Below, in pieces: positions 6,537-14,180 of a DNA stretch of 64,000 nt (position 1 is the first letter of the stretch; each line of letters opens with the position of its first letter). This DNA is from a bacterium D16-76. Lineage in GTDB: Bacteria; Bacillota; Clostridia; Oscillospirales; Acutalibacteraceae. The notes under the pieces are model-generated. The model did no database searches, was not told the DNA's origin, and saw only the letters and a program-made list of their open reading frames with translations. Made by a program: the position numbers and the translations under genes. The stretch covers positions 1 to 64,000 of the forward strand of contig QZEE01000020.1 of assembly GCA_009917445.1 (NCBI GenBank). The letters run 5' to 3'.

Positions 6537-7113
6537 GTGCATCCTGGGGACGAAACGGGCGGACAGCGGGAATGTTTCTGTCCTCGCCCTTGACCCCAGG
6601 AAAGACCGCCGCCGCTTGTTCCAGCAGGTGGGCGTTCAATTCCAGGAGTGCGACTATCAACCGGAAATCAAGGTTTCCGAATTGTGCGAGGAAACGGCCT
6701 GTCTATACAAGGCCCCCGCCGATTGGAGAGGGCTGTGTGAGCAGTTTGGAATTGGGGACAAAACGGGATCACCCATCAAGAGCTTGTCCGGCGGTGAGCG
6801 TCAGCGGCTTTTTATTGTGCTGGCCCTTATCCCAAAACCGCAAGTTGTTTTTCTGGACGAGCTGACAACCGGACTTGACGCAAGAGCGCGGCGGGGGGTC
6901 TGGAAAATTTTGAAGGAGCTGAAAAACGGAGGATTGACAATTTTTCTGACCTCCCACTTTATGGACGAGGTAGAGGCCCTCTGTGATGAGATTTGTATTC
7001 TCCAAAAAGGCCGGGCTGTGTTTTACGGAACAGTGGCACAGGCGAAAGAGAAAAGCGGCTGTGGAAACTTTGAGGATGCCTATCTGAAACTTTCCGGGGA
7101 GGGGATTGAATGA
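6394..7113 (+). CDS. ABC transporter ATP-binding protein (drug-export type)
   Basis: The 239-residue ATPase has Walker A L-L-G-A-N-G-A-G-K-S-T-T, signature L-S-G-G-E-R-Q-R, Walker B V-V-F-L-D-E-L and the switch histidine in T-S-H-F-M-D-E. These motifs look functional. A GTG start at 6,394 is chosen because AGGAGG lies seven bases upstream and the family alignment begins there. It overlaps the MerR frame by 143 bases and the permease by ATGA. Together the pair resembles ABC-2 exporters of the DrrAB or CcmA type. The substrate is unknown. Confidence 0.9.
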   Translation: MEEVVKVESLTKAYGALPAVDHVSLSVKRGTAFGLLGANGAGKSTTIECILGTKRADSGNVSVLALDPRKDRRRLFQQVGVQFQECDYQPEIKVSELCEETACLYKAPADWRGLCEQFGIGDKTGSPIKSLSGGERQRLFIVLALIPKPQVVFLDELTTGLDARARRGVWKILKELKNGGLTIFLTSHFMDEVEALCDEICILQKGRAVFYGTVAQAKEKSGCGNFEDAYLKLSGEGIE

Positions 7114-7853
7114 AAACCTTTTGCACTCTGCTGAAAAATGAACTGAAATTGAATATCCGCAATATGAACATGGTGATTTTCGCCATCATCCTGCCCCTGG
7201 TGGTGCTTGTGATCCTCGGCTTTTTGTACGGGACGAACCTGGCGGCGGACGGCGCGAACTACACATTTTTGGAACAGTCTATCGGCGCACTGTGCGCCAT
7301 CTCTGTCTGCGCTGGCGGTCTGATGGGCTTGCCACTGGTGGTGGCGGAGTACCGGGAGCGAAAAATTCTGAAACGCTTTCAGGTCACACCCGTCAGCCCC
7401 GGTATGCTGCTTGCCGTGGAATTTCTGATCTATATGCTTTATGCGCTGGTGTCCCTGATTTCCCTGCTTCTGGTTTCCGGGCTGGCCTGGGGCGTTCACC
7501 TGCGCGGCTCCTGGGTGAGCTTTGCTGGCAGTTGGCTCCTGACCGTACTTTCTACCTTGAGCATTGGCATGATGGTGGGCGGTATCGCCAAGAATACCAA
7601 GAACGCAAGCGTTATCGCCTGTGTGCTGTATTTCCCCATGCTGATTTTCTCCGGGGCCACCCTGCCCTTTGAAGTGATGCCGGAGAGCGTGCAAAAGATT
7701 ATCAGTGTGTTCCCCATGACTCAGGGCATCCAGTTTATGAAATCGGCGTTCCTGGGCCTGTCAGTTGAACATTTTGCATTGCCCATTTTTGTGATGCTGG
7801 GCGTTACTCTGGTCTGTTCTGGAATTGCGGTGAAATGCTTTAAGTGGGAATAA
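7110..7853 (+). CDS. ABC-2 family transporter permease
   Basis: The 247-residue membrane protein has about six transmembrane segments, starting with F-A-I-I-L-P-L-V-V-L-V-I-L-G-F. The A-E-Y-R-E-R-K-I-L-K-R-F-Q-V-T-P motif before the second half is typical of ABC-2 exporters, where this coupling helix contacts the ATPase. Its ATG overlaps the ATPase stop, so the subunits are made together. The transporter is normal in length and has no second permease gene, so it probably acts as a homodimer with the upstream ATPase. Confidence 0.9.
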   Translation: MKTFCTLLKNELKLNIRNMNMVIFAIILPLVVLVILGFLYGTNLAADGANYTFLEQSIGALCAISVCAGGLMGLPLVVAEYRERKILKRFQVTPVSPGMLLAVEFLIYMLYALVSLISLLLVSGLAWGVHLRGSWVSFAGSWLLTVLSTLSIGMMVGGIAKNTKNASVIACVLYFPMLIFSGATLPFEVMPESVQKIISVFPMTQGIQFMKSAFLGLSVEHFALPIFVMLGVTLVCSGIAVKCFKWE

Positions 7854-7958
7854 TGCGGCCGCATTTCATTCTACTGTTTACAACATAGCCTTGATAGTAT
7901 TCCAAGCCCATGATATGCTCGGTAACGGGAAACCAGAAAGGAGGAGCTGATTTGATAG

Positions 7959-7981
7959 CTTCTGGTCATCATGGCCAGAGG
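7959..7981. repeat. Element palindrome, copy 3
   Basis: Arms CTTCTGGTCA and TGGCCAGAGG flank TCA. The copy lies 105 bases after the ABC permease and 63 bases before the TIGR04076 gene. Confidence 0.75.
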
Positions 7982-8043
7982 CAATCAGAAAACATTCCCT
8001 TTTATACAAGTACAGTAAAATCCATAAACAACGGAGGTTGAAC

Positions 8044-8391
8044 ATGAAAAAATGGCTTGATGAAGAATATGAATTTGAAGTTGAAGTGATCGGCTTTTTG
8101 CGCGGCGATCACACAGAGCATTACTGTCGGAATGGTGAAGAAATCGGAGATAAATATACCTGCACCTATGGATGCCCTGTCAATGCAGAGGGATATGGTA
8201 TCTGCTCCAAAGTGATGATGGTACTTTACCCAATTATGGAGGCCATCAGGAGCGGCGGAGATTTAGAGAACATTGGCGGGGATGGAAAATACAGCAAGGT
8301 AGTTGTCTGCCCTGATGGATGCGTTATGTTTCGGATTACAGCGAAGCCTTTAGGCAATCCAAACCCCTTTAAGGGAAAATGTTTCGGCTGA
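8044..8391 (+). CDS. TIGR04076-family small protein
   Basis: The 115-residue soluble protein matches the TIGR04076 pattern: an acidic opening (K-K-W-L-D-E-E-Y-E-F), then C-P-V-N-A-E-G-Y-G-I-C-S-K and a C-P-D-G-C-V-M-F-R motif. The paired cysteines suggest metal or redox chemistry, but no function is known for the family. The ATG at 8,044 follows CGGAGG by six bases. An earlier TTG at 8,038 would place the ribosome site too close. A palindrome copy lies upstream and a terminator downstream, so it is probably a single-gene unit. Confidence 0.75.
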   Translation: MKKWLDEEYEFEVEVIGFLRGDHTEHYCRNGEEIGDKYTCTYGCPVNAEGYGICSKVMMVLYPIMEAIRSGGDLENIGGDGKYSKVVVCPDGCVMFRITAKPLGNPNPFKGKCFG

Positions 8392-8533
8392 ACCCCTATT
8401 TCCAGTAAACTTGAAAGTAACAAACGAGATTGAAATTGATATGAGGAATGTCATCCGCCCAACGGGATAATAAAAAAACCGTTGTTTTGGCGGCTGGTAT
8501 CTGTGCGCCCGAACAAAGTACGAGTAGCCCTAC

Positions 8534-8576
8534 GGCGGTTTTGAAATAACAAATTTCAAAGCCGCCGCTTTCTTTT
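8534..8576 (+). terminator. Rho-independent terminator after the TIGR04076 gene
   Basis: GGCGG-TTTTGAAAT pairs with ATTTCAAA-GCCGCC around an AACAA loop and is followed by GCTTTCTTTT. It lies about 140 bases after the gene stop. Confidence 0.7.
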
Positions 8577-8768
8577 GAAAAAATGGAAAACGGAGGATGT
8601 GTTAAAGTCGCCCATTTTTAAGGACACGGCGGTATCCGGGAGGTATCGTCATGTCCTTTTTTATCCTGGCTCCCTCTAACCTGTCAAAAAAAGCATAGAC
8701 CCTCCGCCGGGTTACTCCGGCCATATATGCGAAATATGTAAGTACATAAAGAACTATGTCACTTCATG

Positions 8769-8797
8769 CGCCTGCACAGTACAACGCTGTGCGGGCG
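8769..8797 (+). terminator. GC-rich hairpin upstream of the sigma factor gene
   Basis: CGCCTGCACAG pairs with CTGTGCGGGCG with one mismatch across a 7-base loop. The following TTGTCGTTTCC is only weakly U-rich, so termination is possible but not certain. Confidence 0.4.
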
Positions 8798-8813
8798 TTG
8801 TCGTTTCCTGTCA

Positions 8814-8836
8814 CTTCTGGCCATCGTGGCCAGAGG
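8814..8836. repeat. Element palindrome, copy 4
   Basis: Arms CTTCTGGCCA and TGGCCAGAGG flank TCG. The copy lies about 95 bases before the sigma factor start. Confidence 0.75.
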
Positions 8837-8931
8837 CTTTGCGGAGCAGCTCTCCCGGATGCCGCTCCCCGCCGCCCCTCCATTTCGATCTGCTGACCCG
8901 TCAACCGCCCAACATCGAAATGGAGACAACT

Positions 8932-9351
8932 ATGAAAACTATCATTCTGAACCATTACTACCCCCACCTGACCGAGCGTGTCATGCTGGAGGTTTCTGAC
9001 GAGATCGCCGTGACCCTCTCCATCGGGGGCCGCCTGTGCGACAGCTACAAGCGCCGCAAGCGGGAACATGACGAGTGTTCCCTGGACAACACCCCCGGCT
9101 TTGAGGCGGACGTGACCTTTCCGCCGCTGACCCCGGAGCAGGCGCTGGAGAACGTGGAAAAGCGGGCCACCCTCTATGCGGCCATCGGCCAGCTCCCGCC
9201 CGTCCAAGCCCGGCGCGTCTACGCTCACTACATACTCGGCATCAGCAGGGCCGACCTTGCGCGGGCCGAGGGCGTGGGGATCAGCCGGATCAGCGGCTCC
9301 ATTGACCGGGGCTTGCTGAACCTGAAAAATATTTTGGAAAATCCCATTTAG
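8932..9351 (+). CDS. Sigma-70-like factor of mobile elements
   Basis: The 139-residue protein resembles the short sigma-70-family proteins of Tn916-like and related elements. It opens with H-Y-Y-P-H-L-T and V-S-D-E-I-A, has an acidic middle (F-P-P-L-T-P-E-Q-A), and ends in a region-4 helix-turn-helix (R-V-Y-A-H-Y-I-L-G-I-S-R-A-D-L-A then S-R-I-S-G-S-I-D-R-G-L). It lacks region 2, so it probably acts as an element-specific transcription regulator. ATG 8,932 follows TGGAGA by five bases. It may control the mobility genes; its target is not visible. Confidence 0.8.
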   Translation: MKTIILNHYYPHLTERVMLEVSDEIAVTLSIGGRLCDSYKRRKREHDECSLDNTPGFEADVTFPPLTPEQALENVEKRATLYAAIGQLPPVQARRVYAHYILGISRADLARAEGVGISRISGSIDRGLLNLKNILENPI

Positions 9352-9843
9352 GAGAGAGGACTTTCCCCCAATTTTCCGCCTGATAGGTGAGGAGGGACAA
9401 GCCCCTCCCGCTGACAACTGAATACACAGTATTCCAGATACAAAACCCGCGTGATAGCGGCAAAAGGCGCGCCGCCAGGATGGACAGCTTATAGGAGGTG
9501 AGTGGACAAGCTGGCCGAGCGATCAACGCAAGCCTTTGACCCGGCTGTGGCAAGCCGGGCGCGAGGACAGCGCGGGGGATAATGAAACTTGTTCACGCCC
9601 TCCCACAGACTTGAGGGGGAGTCCCTGCGGTATGCGGCAATCGGTACGGCGGGGCTATGCAGCCGGAGCCATCGGCGGTCTGGAATACTCCCCGCGCCGG
9701 GGATGCGTGGCAAATACGGCGCAGTATCAATGCAATCAAGGGGGCCGCCCCAGCCGGGGCGTTCTGTCTTGCGACAGCCCAAATTAGCCCGGCGGGGTGG
9801 CCCCTGGCCTTTGCAGATTGAAATGGAATACAGTCCCCCTCTG
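9352..9843 (+). other. Gene-free, hairpin-rich region; structured RNA candidate
   Basis: No convincing gene fills these 492 bases. The only small frame with a ribosome site is GTG 9,502 to 9,582 (26 codons, beginning D-K-L-A-E-R-S-T-Q-A-F). Short strong hairpins recur: CCCCG/CGGGG, CGCCCC/GGGGCG, TGTC/GACA and CCCTC/GAGGG pairings among them. The GC content is high and the long open frames lack ribosome sites and family-like sequence. A structured non-coding RNA or a complex regulatory leader for the recombinase operon fits, but no known RNA class is recognised. Confidence 0.3.
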
Positions 9844-9866
9844 CTTCTGGTCATCCTGACCAGAGG
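9844..9866. repeat. Element palindrome, copy 5
   Basis: Arms CTTCTGGTCA and TGACCAGAGG flank TCC. Changes in both arms keep most pairs. It lies just before a terminator-like hairpin. Confidence 0.75.
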
Positions 9867-9877
9867 TGGGGGGAGGT

Positions 9878-9908
9878 CAAAGGGCGGCGGTTTTTCTGCC
9901 GCCTTTTG
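9878..9908 (+). terminator. Terminator-like hairpin before the small conserved ORF
   Basis: CAAAGGGCGGC pairs with GCCGCCTTTTG around a T-rich 9-base loop. The T-run sits partly within the 3' arm, so termination strength is uncertain. Confidence 0.5.
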
Positions 9909-9973
9909 ACGTTTCCCCACAGGACAGCGGGAAACTGTATGCACCTGTTCACCGATTTGTAAAGGAGGCTCCG

Positions 9974-10162
9974 ATGGCAGAAACGAGAATTTCTTATCAC
10001 AAAGAGGTCAAGACGGCTTCTTTTCAGGGCAGGACGATCACGCTGGAAAACCTGACCCCTATCTTGTCCCCCAAGGCGCAGGACAAGCGCAAGCGGGAAA
10101 TTGAGAGCTGTCTTTTCGAGGTCTTTATCAAGTACGCGCCGGGCCGGGCGCAGGTGGTGTAA
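9974..10162 (+). CDS. Small conserved element protein of unknown function
   Basis: A strong AAAGGAGG ribosome site five bases before ATG 9,974 supports this 62-residue gene. It starts M-A-E-T-R-I-S-Y-H-K-E-V-K-T-A and contains G-R-T-I-T-L-E-N-L-T-P-I-L, followed by a charged helix (Q-D-K-R-K-R-E-I-E). Similar short proteins seem to occur beside recombinases of related elements, but I know no function. A role as an excision accessory factor is only a guess. The recombinase promoter begins 12 bases after its stop. Confidence 0.65.
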   Translation: MAETRISYHKEVKTASFQGRTITLENLTPILSPKAQDKRKREIESCLFEVFIKYAPGRAQVV

Positions 10163-10174
10163 TGCGAGGCATCC

Positions 10175-10203
10175 TTGTGGGATAGGGCTACCAGAGGTAT
10201 AAT
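10175..10203 (+). promoter_or_regulatory. Sigma-A promoter of the recombinase gene
   Basis: TTGTGG (10,175-10,180) and TATAAT (10,198-10,203) are 17 bases apart. The first transcribed base would be about 35 bases before the recombinase ATG. The spacer contains CCAGAGG, a half-site of the element palindrome. Confidence 0.7.
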
Positions 10204-10248
10204 ATGGGTGTAAGGTTTGGTAGCTCCTGAAACGGAAAGGAGTACCAA

Positions 10249-11754
10249 ATGAACATTCGGGAAGATGCAATTTACGGACGGCAATCGGTAGACCGCAAGG
10301 ACAGTATCAGCATTGAAAGTCAAATCGAGTTTTGTAAATACGAGCTGAGAGGGGGTAACTTCCGCCAGTACACCGACAAGGGCTATTCCGGCAAGAACAC
10401 CGACCGCCCCAAATTCCAGGAGCTGATGGCTGACATCAAACGGGGCCTGATTAAGCGGGTGGTGGTCTACAAGCTGGACAGGATCAGCCGCTCCATTCTG
10501 GACTTCGCCACCATGATGGAAACCTTTCAGGCGTACAACGTGGAGTTTGTGTCCTCCACGGAAAAGTTTGATACCTCCACGCCAATGGGCCGGGCCATGC
10601 TGAACATCTGCATCGTGTTCGCCCAGCTGGAACGGGAAACCATTCAGAAGCGGGTGACGGACGCTTACTATTCCCGCTGCCAGCGCGGTTTTCACATGAG
10701 CGGCGCGGCCCCGTTCGGCTTTCAGCTTGAACCCACCACCATTCAGGGCATCCGCACAAAAATGATGAAGCCCGACCCGGAAACGGCGGACATCGCCCGG
10801 CTGATGTTTGAAATGTACGCCCAGCCCTCCACCTCGTTCGGGGACATCGCCCGGCACTTCGCAGACGTGGGTATCCTGATTTATGACAAGGAGCTGACCC
10901 GTGGCTTTATCTCCCAAATGCTCCGCAACCCCATCTACGCCCAGGCCGACCTGGAAATGTACGAATTTTTCAAAAGCCAGGGGACGGTAGTGATCAACGA
11001 GGCGGCGGACTTCGCGGGGACAAACGGCTGTTATCTCTACCAGGGCTGGGACGTGCAGGAACGAAAAAACAAGCACCTGAAAGACCAGATCCTTGTGGTG
11101 GCCCCCAGCGAGGGGCTGGTATCGGCGGATGTGTGGCTCCGCTGTCGGAAAAAGCTGATGGCGAACACCACGTTCCAGAACGGGCGCAAGGCAAAAAATA
11201 CCTGGCTGGCCGGGAAAGTGAAGTGTGGCCGCTGTGGGTACGCCTTAATGAGCGTGGGCAACCCGTCAGGCGTTCAATACCTGCGATGCTCCAAGCGGGC
11301 GGACAACAAGAGCTGTCCGGGCTGTGGGACGCTCCGCACTAGGGAATTTGAGCGGTTTATCTACGGCGAAATGGTGAAGAAGCTGGCGCAATTCCAAACC
11401 TTGACGGGCAAGCGGGAAAAGGTCAATCCCAAGCTGACCGCCTTAAATGTGGAGCTGGCCCGTGTGGAGGATGAAATTGAAAAGCTGCTGAACACCCTGA
11501 CCGGGGCCAGCGCGGTTTTGATCTCCTACGCCAACACCAAGATTGAGGAATTGGACGCACAGCGGCAGACGCTGTCAAAGGAAATCGCGGCCCTGTCTGC
11601 GGAAACCATGTCGCCGGAGCAGATCGAGCGGTTATCGGTGTACCTGAACCGCTGGGAAGAGATTGACTTTGACGACAGGCGGCAGGTGGCTGACGGCCTT
11701 ATCTCTCAAATCCGCGCCACGGGTGAATGTGTCGCTATTGAGTGGAAAATCTGA
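10249..11754 (+). CDS. Large serine recombinase (integrase/excisionase)
   Basis: The 501-residue protein has the resolvase catalytic domain at the N-terminus with nucleophile Ser13 (Y-G-R-Q-S-V-D), K-L-D-R-I-S-R and L-E-R-E-T-I-Q-K-R. A recombinase domain follows (F-G-F-Q, F-I-S-Q-M-L-R-N-P-I-Y). The zinc ribbon is C-G-R-C-G-Y-A-L with C-S-K and C-P-G-C, and a coiled coil lies near 400-450. This is the TnpX-like group that inserts and excises circular elements. It ends about 20 bases before a dyad and 70 bases before chromosomal DNA, as expected at an element end. GGAG precedes the ATG. No inactivating change was seen. Confidence 0.93.
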   Translation: MNIREDAIYGRQSVDRKDSISIESQIEFCKYELRGGNFRQYTDKGYSGKNTDRPKFQELMADIKRGLIKRVVVYKLDRISRSILDFATMMETFQAYNVEFVSSTEKFDTSTPMGRAMLNICIVFAQLERETIQKRVTDAYYSRCQRGFHMSGAAPFGFQLEPTTIQGIRTKMMKPDPETADIARLMFEMYAQPSTSFGDIARHFADVGILIYDKELTRGFISQMLRNPIYAQADLEMYEFFKSQGTVVINEAADFAGTNGCYLYQGWDVQERKNKHLKDQILVVAPSEGLVSADVWLRCRKKLMANTTFQNGRKAKNTWLAGKVKCGRCGYALMSVGNPSGVQYLRCSKRADNKSCPGCGTLRTREFERFIYGEMVKKLAQFQTLTGKREKVNPKLTALNVELARVEDEIEKLLNTLTGASAVLISYANTKIEELDAQRQTLSKEIAALSAETMSPEQIERLSVYLNRWEEIDFDDRRQVADGLISQIRATGECVAIEWKI

Positions 11755-11773
11755 CTTTCAACTATCCATCGCA

Positions 11774-11803
11774 CTTGACTATGGGCTGTATGCCCTTGTC
11801 AAG
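11774..11803. other. Candidate right attachment site of the element
   Basis: CTTGAC and GTCAAG form the outer arms of a dyad, with GGGC and GCCC nested inside around TGTAT. Large serine recombinases act on sites with imperfect dyads beside their gene. It lies between the recombinase stop and a chromosomal terminator. The left partner is not identified. Confidence 0.45.
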
Positions 11804-11825
11804 AGATGTAACCCTTACTACATAT

Positions 11826-11868
11826 AAAAAAGAAAGGCCCCCACAGCATCCACCCTGTGCGGGGCCCT
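11826..11868 (-). terminator. Terminator of the SLH-GH5 gene
   Basis: On the minus strand GGCCCCGCACAG pairs with CTGTGGGGGCC around an 8-base loop, followed by TTTCTTTTTT. It marks the start of chromosomal sequence to the right of the mobile element. Confidence 0.85.
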
Positions 11869-11886
11869 TCCCTTATATCCAGCTTT

Positions 11887-13446
11887 TCAAAACCGCCCAA
11901 ACACAAACCGGCCCGATTCCGTCAAATCCTCCCAGCCCCAGGCCCGGTCCGTTGGGGTGCCGATTTTCAGCGCCGCCGAGGTCTCGTTCTTCCCGCAAAG
12001 GGACCAGTTGGCCCAGCTGATCCCCCTTTCCTCCAGGAAGTCCAGCCACACCGCCGCCTCGTCCAAAAACACCCCGCCCGAGCCGTCGGCCCGGCTGGTG
12101 CCCCATTCGCTGATAAACACCGGCAGCCCCTTGGCCATAGCCCCGTCAATGCGGTCCCGCAGGGCCTGCCCATGGGTGCCCGCATAAAAGTGCAGGGTAT
12201 ATAAGATCCCCTCCCCCTCCACAGGGTCCTGGGCGGCCAAATGTATGTCCTGGCTCCAGGTAGGGCTGCCCACCAGCACCAACCCCTTCGAGTGGGCCCG
12301 TATAGCCTTAACCACCCGCTGGGCATAGGGCTTCACATCCCCCTGCCAGCTCACGTTGCCGTTGGGCTCGTTGCAGATTTCATACAAAACGTTAGGCGTA
12401 TCCTTATACCGCTGGGCCATCCGCCCAAAGAAATCCTCGGCCTCCTCCACATGGTCCATAGGGTTGCCGTCAAAAAGGATGTGCCAATCCAGTATCACAT
12501 ACATGTCCTGGGCAATGGCCGCGTCCACAGCCTCCACGGCCCGCTTTTCCATCTTTTCCGGCTGGCTCAGGTACCCGTCCTCCGCCGTATACATGGCCAC
12601 CCGGAAAAGGTTGGCCCCATAGCCCGCCGTATTTTTAATAGCCTGCCCCCCCACAAACTCCGGGAACCACTGGATGCCATGGCTGCTCATGCCGTGCAGC
12701 ACCACCGGCTGGCCCATCTCGTTGCACAGCTGGGTACCCTTCACCTGCAGCCAGCCATTTTCCGATGCCCCACCCTTTATAGCCTCCATCGGCCCATCCG
12801 GTACGTCCGGCACACCCGGTCCAGGGGGATTCGCCCCCCCGCCCGAAAGCTTCAAAGCCCTCTGTATCAGCAAGCAGGCCTCCCCCCGGGTCAAATGCCC
12901 CAAAGGCCGGAAAGCCCCGTCCCCGTGGCCCACCACCACCCCTGCCGCGTAAGCCGCAAAGGTGCTCTCATAATACCGCCCGTCCAGTTCCCCAAAATCC
13001 TTTATTTTCGGGGACTCCGTGCTGTAATCCCCCCGCACATCCGGCAGCAAAGCCCGCATCAAAGCCTTCACCGCCACCTGCCGGGTCACCGCCTCGTCGA
13101 ACCTCTCCCCGGTCGGGGGGCACTCGTCCCAGTCCACCCAGCCCCGGTCCAAAGCCGCCTGTACCCAGCCAGCCGCCCAGTGCGGGGTCTGCCCTGCCCC
13201 CGGCGATACCCCGGCGCACCGCCCGGCAATGGTCAAAAACTGCCCAATAGACACCGCCTCCCCCGGCCGGAACAGCCCGTCCGGGTATCCCAGCAGGTAC
13301 CCTTCCCCAGCCATCTCGTTTATAGCGTCCGCATACCAGGCCCCGGCCTCCACATCGGCAAAAGCCCCCGCGCTAAGGGGCAAAGCCCCCAGCAGCACCA
13401 CCGCCGCCAGCAAAGCGCCCAGCGCCCTCCATACCGTCCTTTTCAT
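11887..13446 (-). CDS. Secreted SLH-domain glycoside hydrolase family 5 enzyme
   Basis: The enzyme probably hydrolyses beta-glucan or mannan-type polysaccharide at the cell surface. A signal peptide (A-L-L-A-A-V-V-L-L-G-A-L-P-L) is followed by three SLH repeats (about residues 28-75, 88-135 and 148-200 from this start) that anchor to the cell wall. A Pro-Gly linker precedes a GH5 domain. Acid/base Glu360 lies in C-N-E-P-N-G and nucleophile Glu447 in I-S-E-W-G. The ATG at 13,446 follows GGAGG by seven bases; the frame opens nine codons earlier. It lies alone, downstream of and on the same strand as the E1-like gene. The exact substrate is not predictable. Confidence 0.88.
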   Translation of the reverse strand: MKRTVWRALGALLAAVVLLGALPLSAGAFADVEAGAWYADAINEMAGEGYLLGYPDGLFRPGEAVSIGQFLTIAGRCAGVSPGAGQTPHWAAGWVQAALDRGWVDWDECPPTGERFDEAVTRQVAVKALMRALLPDVRGDYSTESPKIKDFGELDGRYYESTFAAYAAGVVVGHGDGAFRPLGHLTRGEACLLIQRALKLSGGGANPPGPGVPDVPDGPMEAIKGGASENGWLQVKGTQLCNEMGQPVVLHGMSSHGIQWFPEFVGGQAIKNTAGYGANLFRVAMYTAEDGYLSQPEKMEKRAVEAVDAAIAQDMYVILDWHILFDGNPMDHVEEAEDFFGRMAQRYKDTPNVLYEICNEPNGNVSWQGDVKPYAQRVVKAIRAHSKGLVLVGSPTWSQDIHLAAQDPVEGEGILYTLHFYAGTHGQALRDRIDGAMAKGLPVFISEWGTSRADGSGGVFLDEAAVWLDFLEERGISWANWSLCGKNETSAALKIGTPTDRAWGWEDLTESGRFVFGRF

Positions 13447-13465
13447 CCCTTTGCCTCCTTTGCCT

Positions 13466-14179
13466 TTATCCAAAATCCCGGCCCAAAAGGCCGTTTACCA
13501 CCACAGCCGCCAGCAGCAGCCCCGCCGCCGCCGGCACATAAGACAGCGACCCCGGCGCCGGCCGGCCGCCGGCCTTTTCCTCAGCCGGGCCCATGGGGGC
13601 GCAGGGCGGCTCTGTAGAGTACACCACCCGCACCCCGGCAATGCCCAGCTTTTTCAGCTCCCGGCGCATGGCCCTCGCCAGCGGGCACACCGAGGTCTTC
13701 TCGATCTCCGCCACCCGGAAAGCCGTAGGGTCCAGCTTGTTGCCCGTGCCCATGCAGCTTACCACCGGCGTGCCCGCCTCCCGGCACAGCCGGATCAGGG
13801 AAAGCTTCGCCGCCACGGTATCCACCGCGTCCACCACATAGTCATACTGGGCAAAATCCAGCCCGTCCCCCTCCCCGGTAAAAAACAGGGGCAGCCCCCG
13901 CACCCGGCACCCGGGGTTAATGTCCCCCACCCGCTGGGCCGCCGCCTGGGCCTTAGGCATGCCCAAGGTGCTTTCCAGGGCCAAAACCTGCCGGTTGCAG
14001 TTTGTCAAGCTTATGCTGTCGTGGTCGATGATATCCATCGCCCCCACCCCAGCCCTGGCCAGGGCCTCGATCACATACCCCCCCACGCCCCCCGCGCCGA
14101 ACACGGCCACCCGCGCCCGGCCCAAGGCTTCCATCCCCTGTGGCCCAATCAACTGTTCCTCCCGGCTAAAACGGTGCAT
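13466..14179 (-). CDS. tcdA: TcdA-like E1 enzyme (tRNA t6A dehydratase)
   Basis: The 237-residue protein carries the nucleotide-binding G-A-G-G-V-G-G-Y-V motif near the N-terminus, D-x-D-S-I-S-L-T-N-C-N-R-Q for ATP and adenylation, and V-S-C-M-G-T-G-N-K-L-D-P as in TcdA/CsdL proteins. These cyclise the N6-threonylcarbamoyladenosine of tRNA using ATP. The start M-H-R-F-S-R-E-E-Q follows AGGAGGGG, one base after the comF stop. A C-terminal hydrophobic stretch (A-A-A-G-L-L-L-A-A-V-V-V) matches the membrane helix of this family. It is part of the malic enzyme-comF-tcdA run. Confidence 0.85.
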   Translation of the reverse strand: MHRFSREEQLIGPQGMEALGRARVAVFGAGGVGGYVIEALARAGVGAMDIIDHDSISLTNCNRQVLALESTLGMPKAQAAAQRVGDINPGCRVRGLPLFFTGEGDGLDFAQYDYVVDAVDTVAAKLSLIRLCREAGTPVVSCMGTGNKLDPTAFRVAEIEKTSVCPLARAMRRELKKLGIAGVRVVYSTEPPCAPMGPAEEKAGGRPAPGSLSYVPAAAGLLLAAVVVNGLLGRDFG

Positions 14180-14180
14180 G

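Larger units (their letters stand above)
8392..8931 (+). other. Gene-free stretch with a terminator, a hairpin and a palindrome
   Basis: No convincing coding frame was seen in these 540 bases. They hold a terminator-like hairpin at 8,534-8,576, a second hairpin at 8,769-8,797 and palindrome copy 4 at 8,814-8,836. The 200 bases between the two hairpins have no recognisable signal. The last 90 bases before the sigma factor gene are probably its 5' leader. Confidence 0.6.

Noticed and set aside
9589-9909. A 106-codon plus-strand frame in the hairpin-rich region
   Set aside because: It has no ribosome site or family-like sequence, and it crosses palindrome copy 5 and a terminator-like hairpin.
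12241-13617. A 458-codon plus-strand frame opposite the SLH-GH5 gene
   Set aside because: Its Pro/His/Arg-rich composition is typical of antisense to GC-rich genes and the opposite strand encodes clear catalytic motifs.
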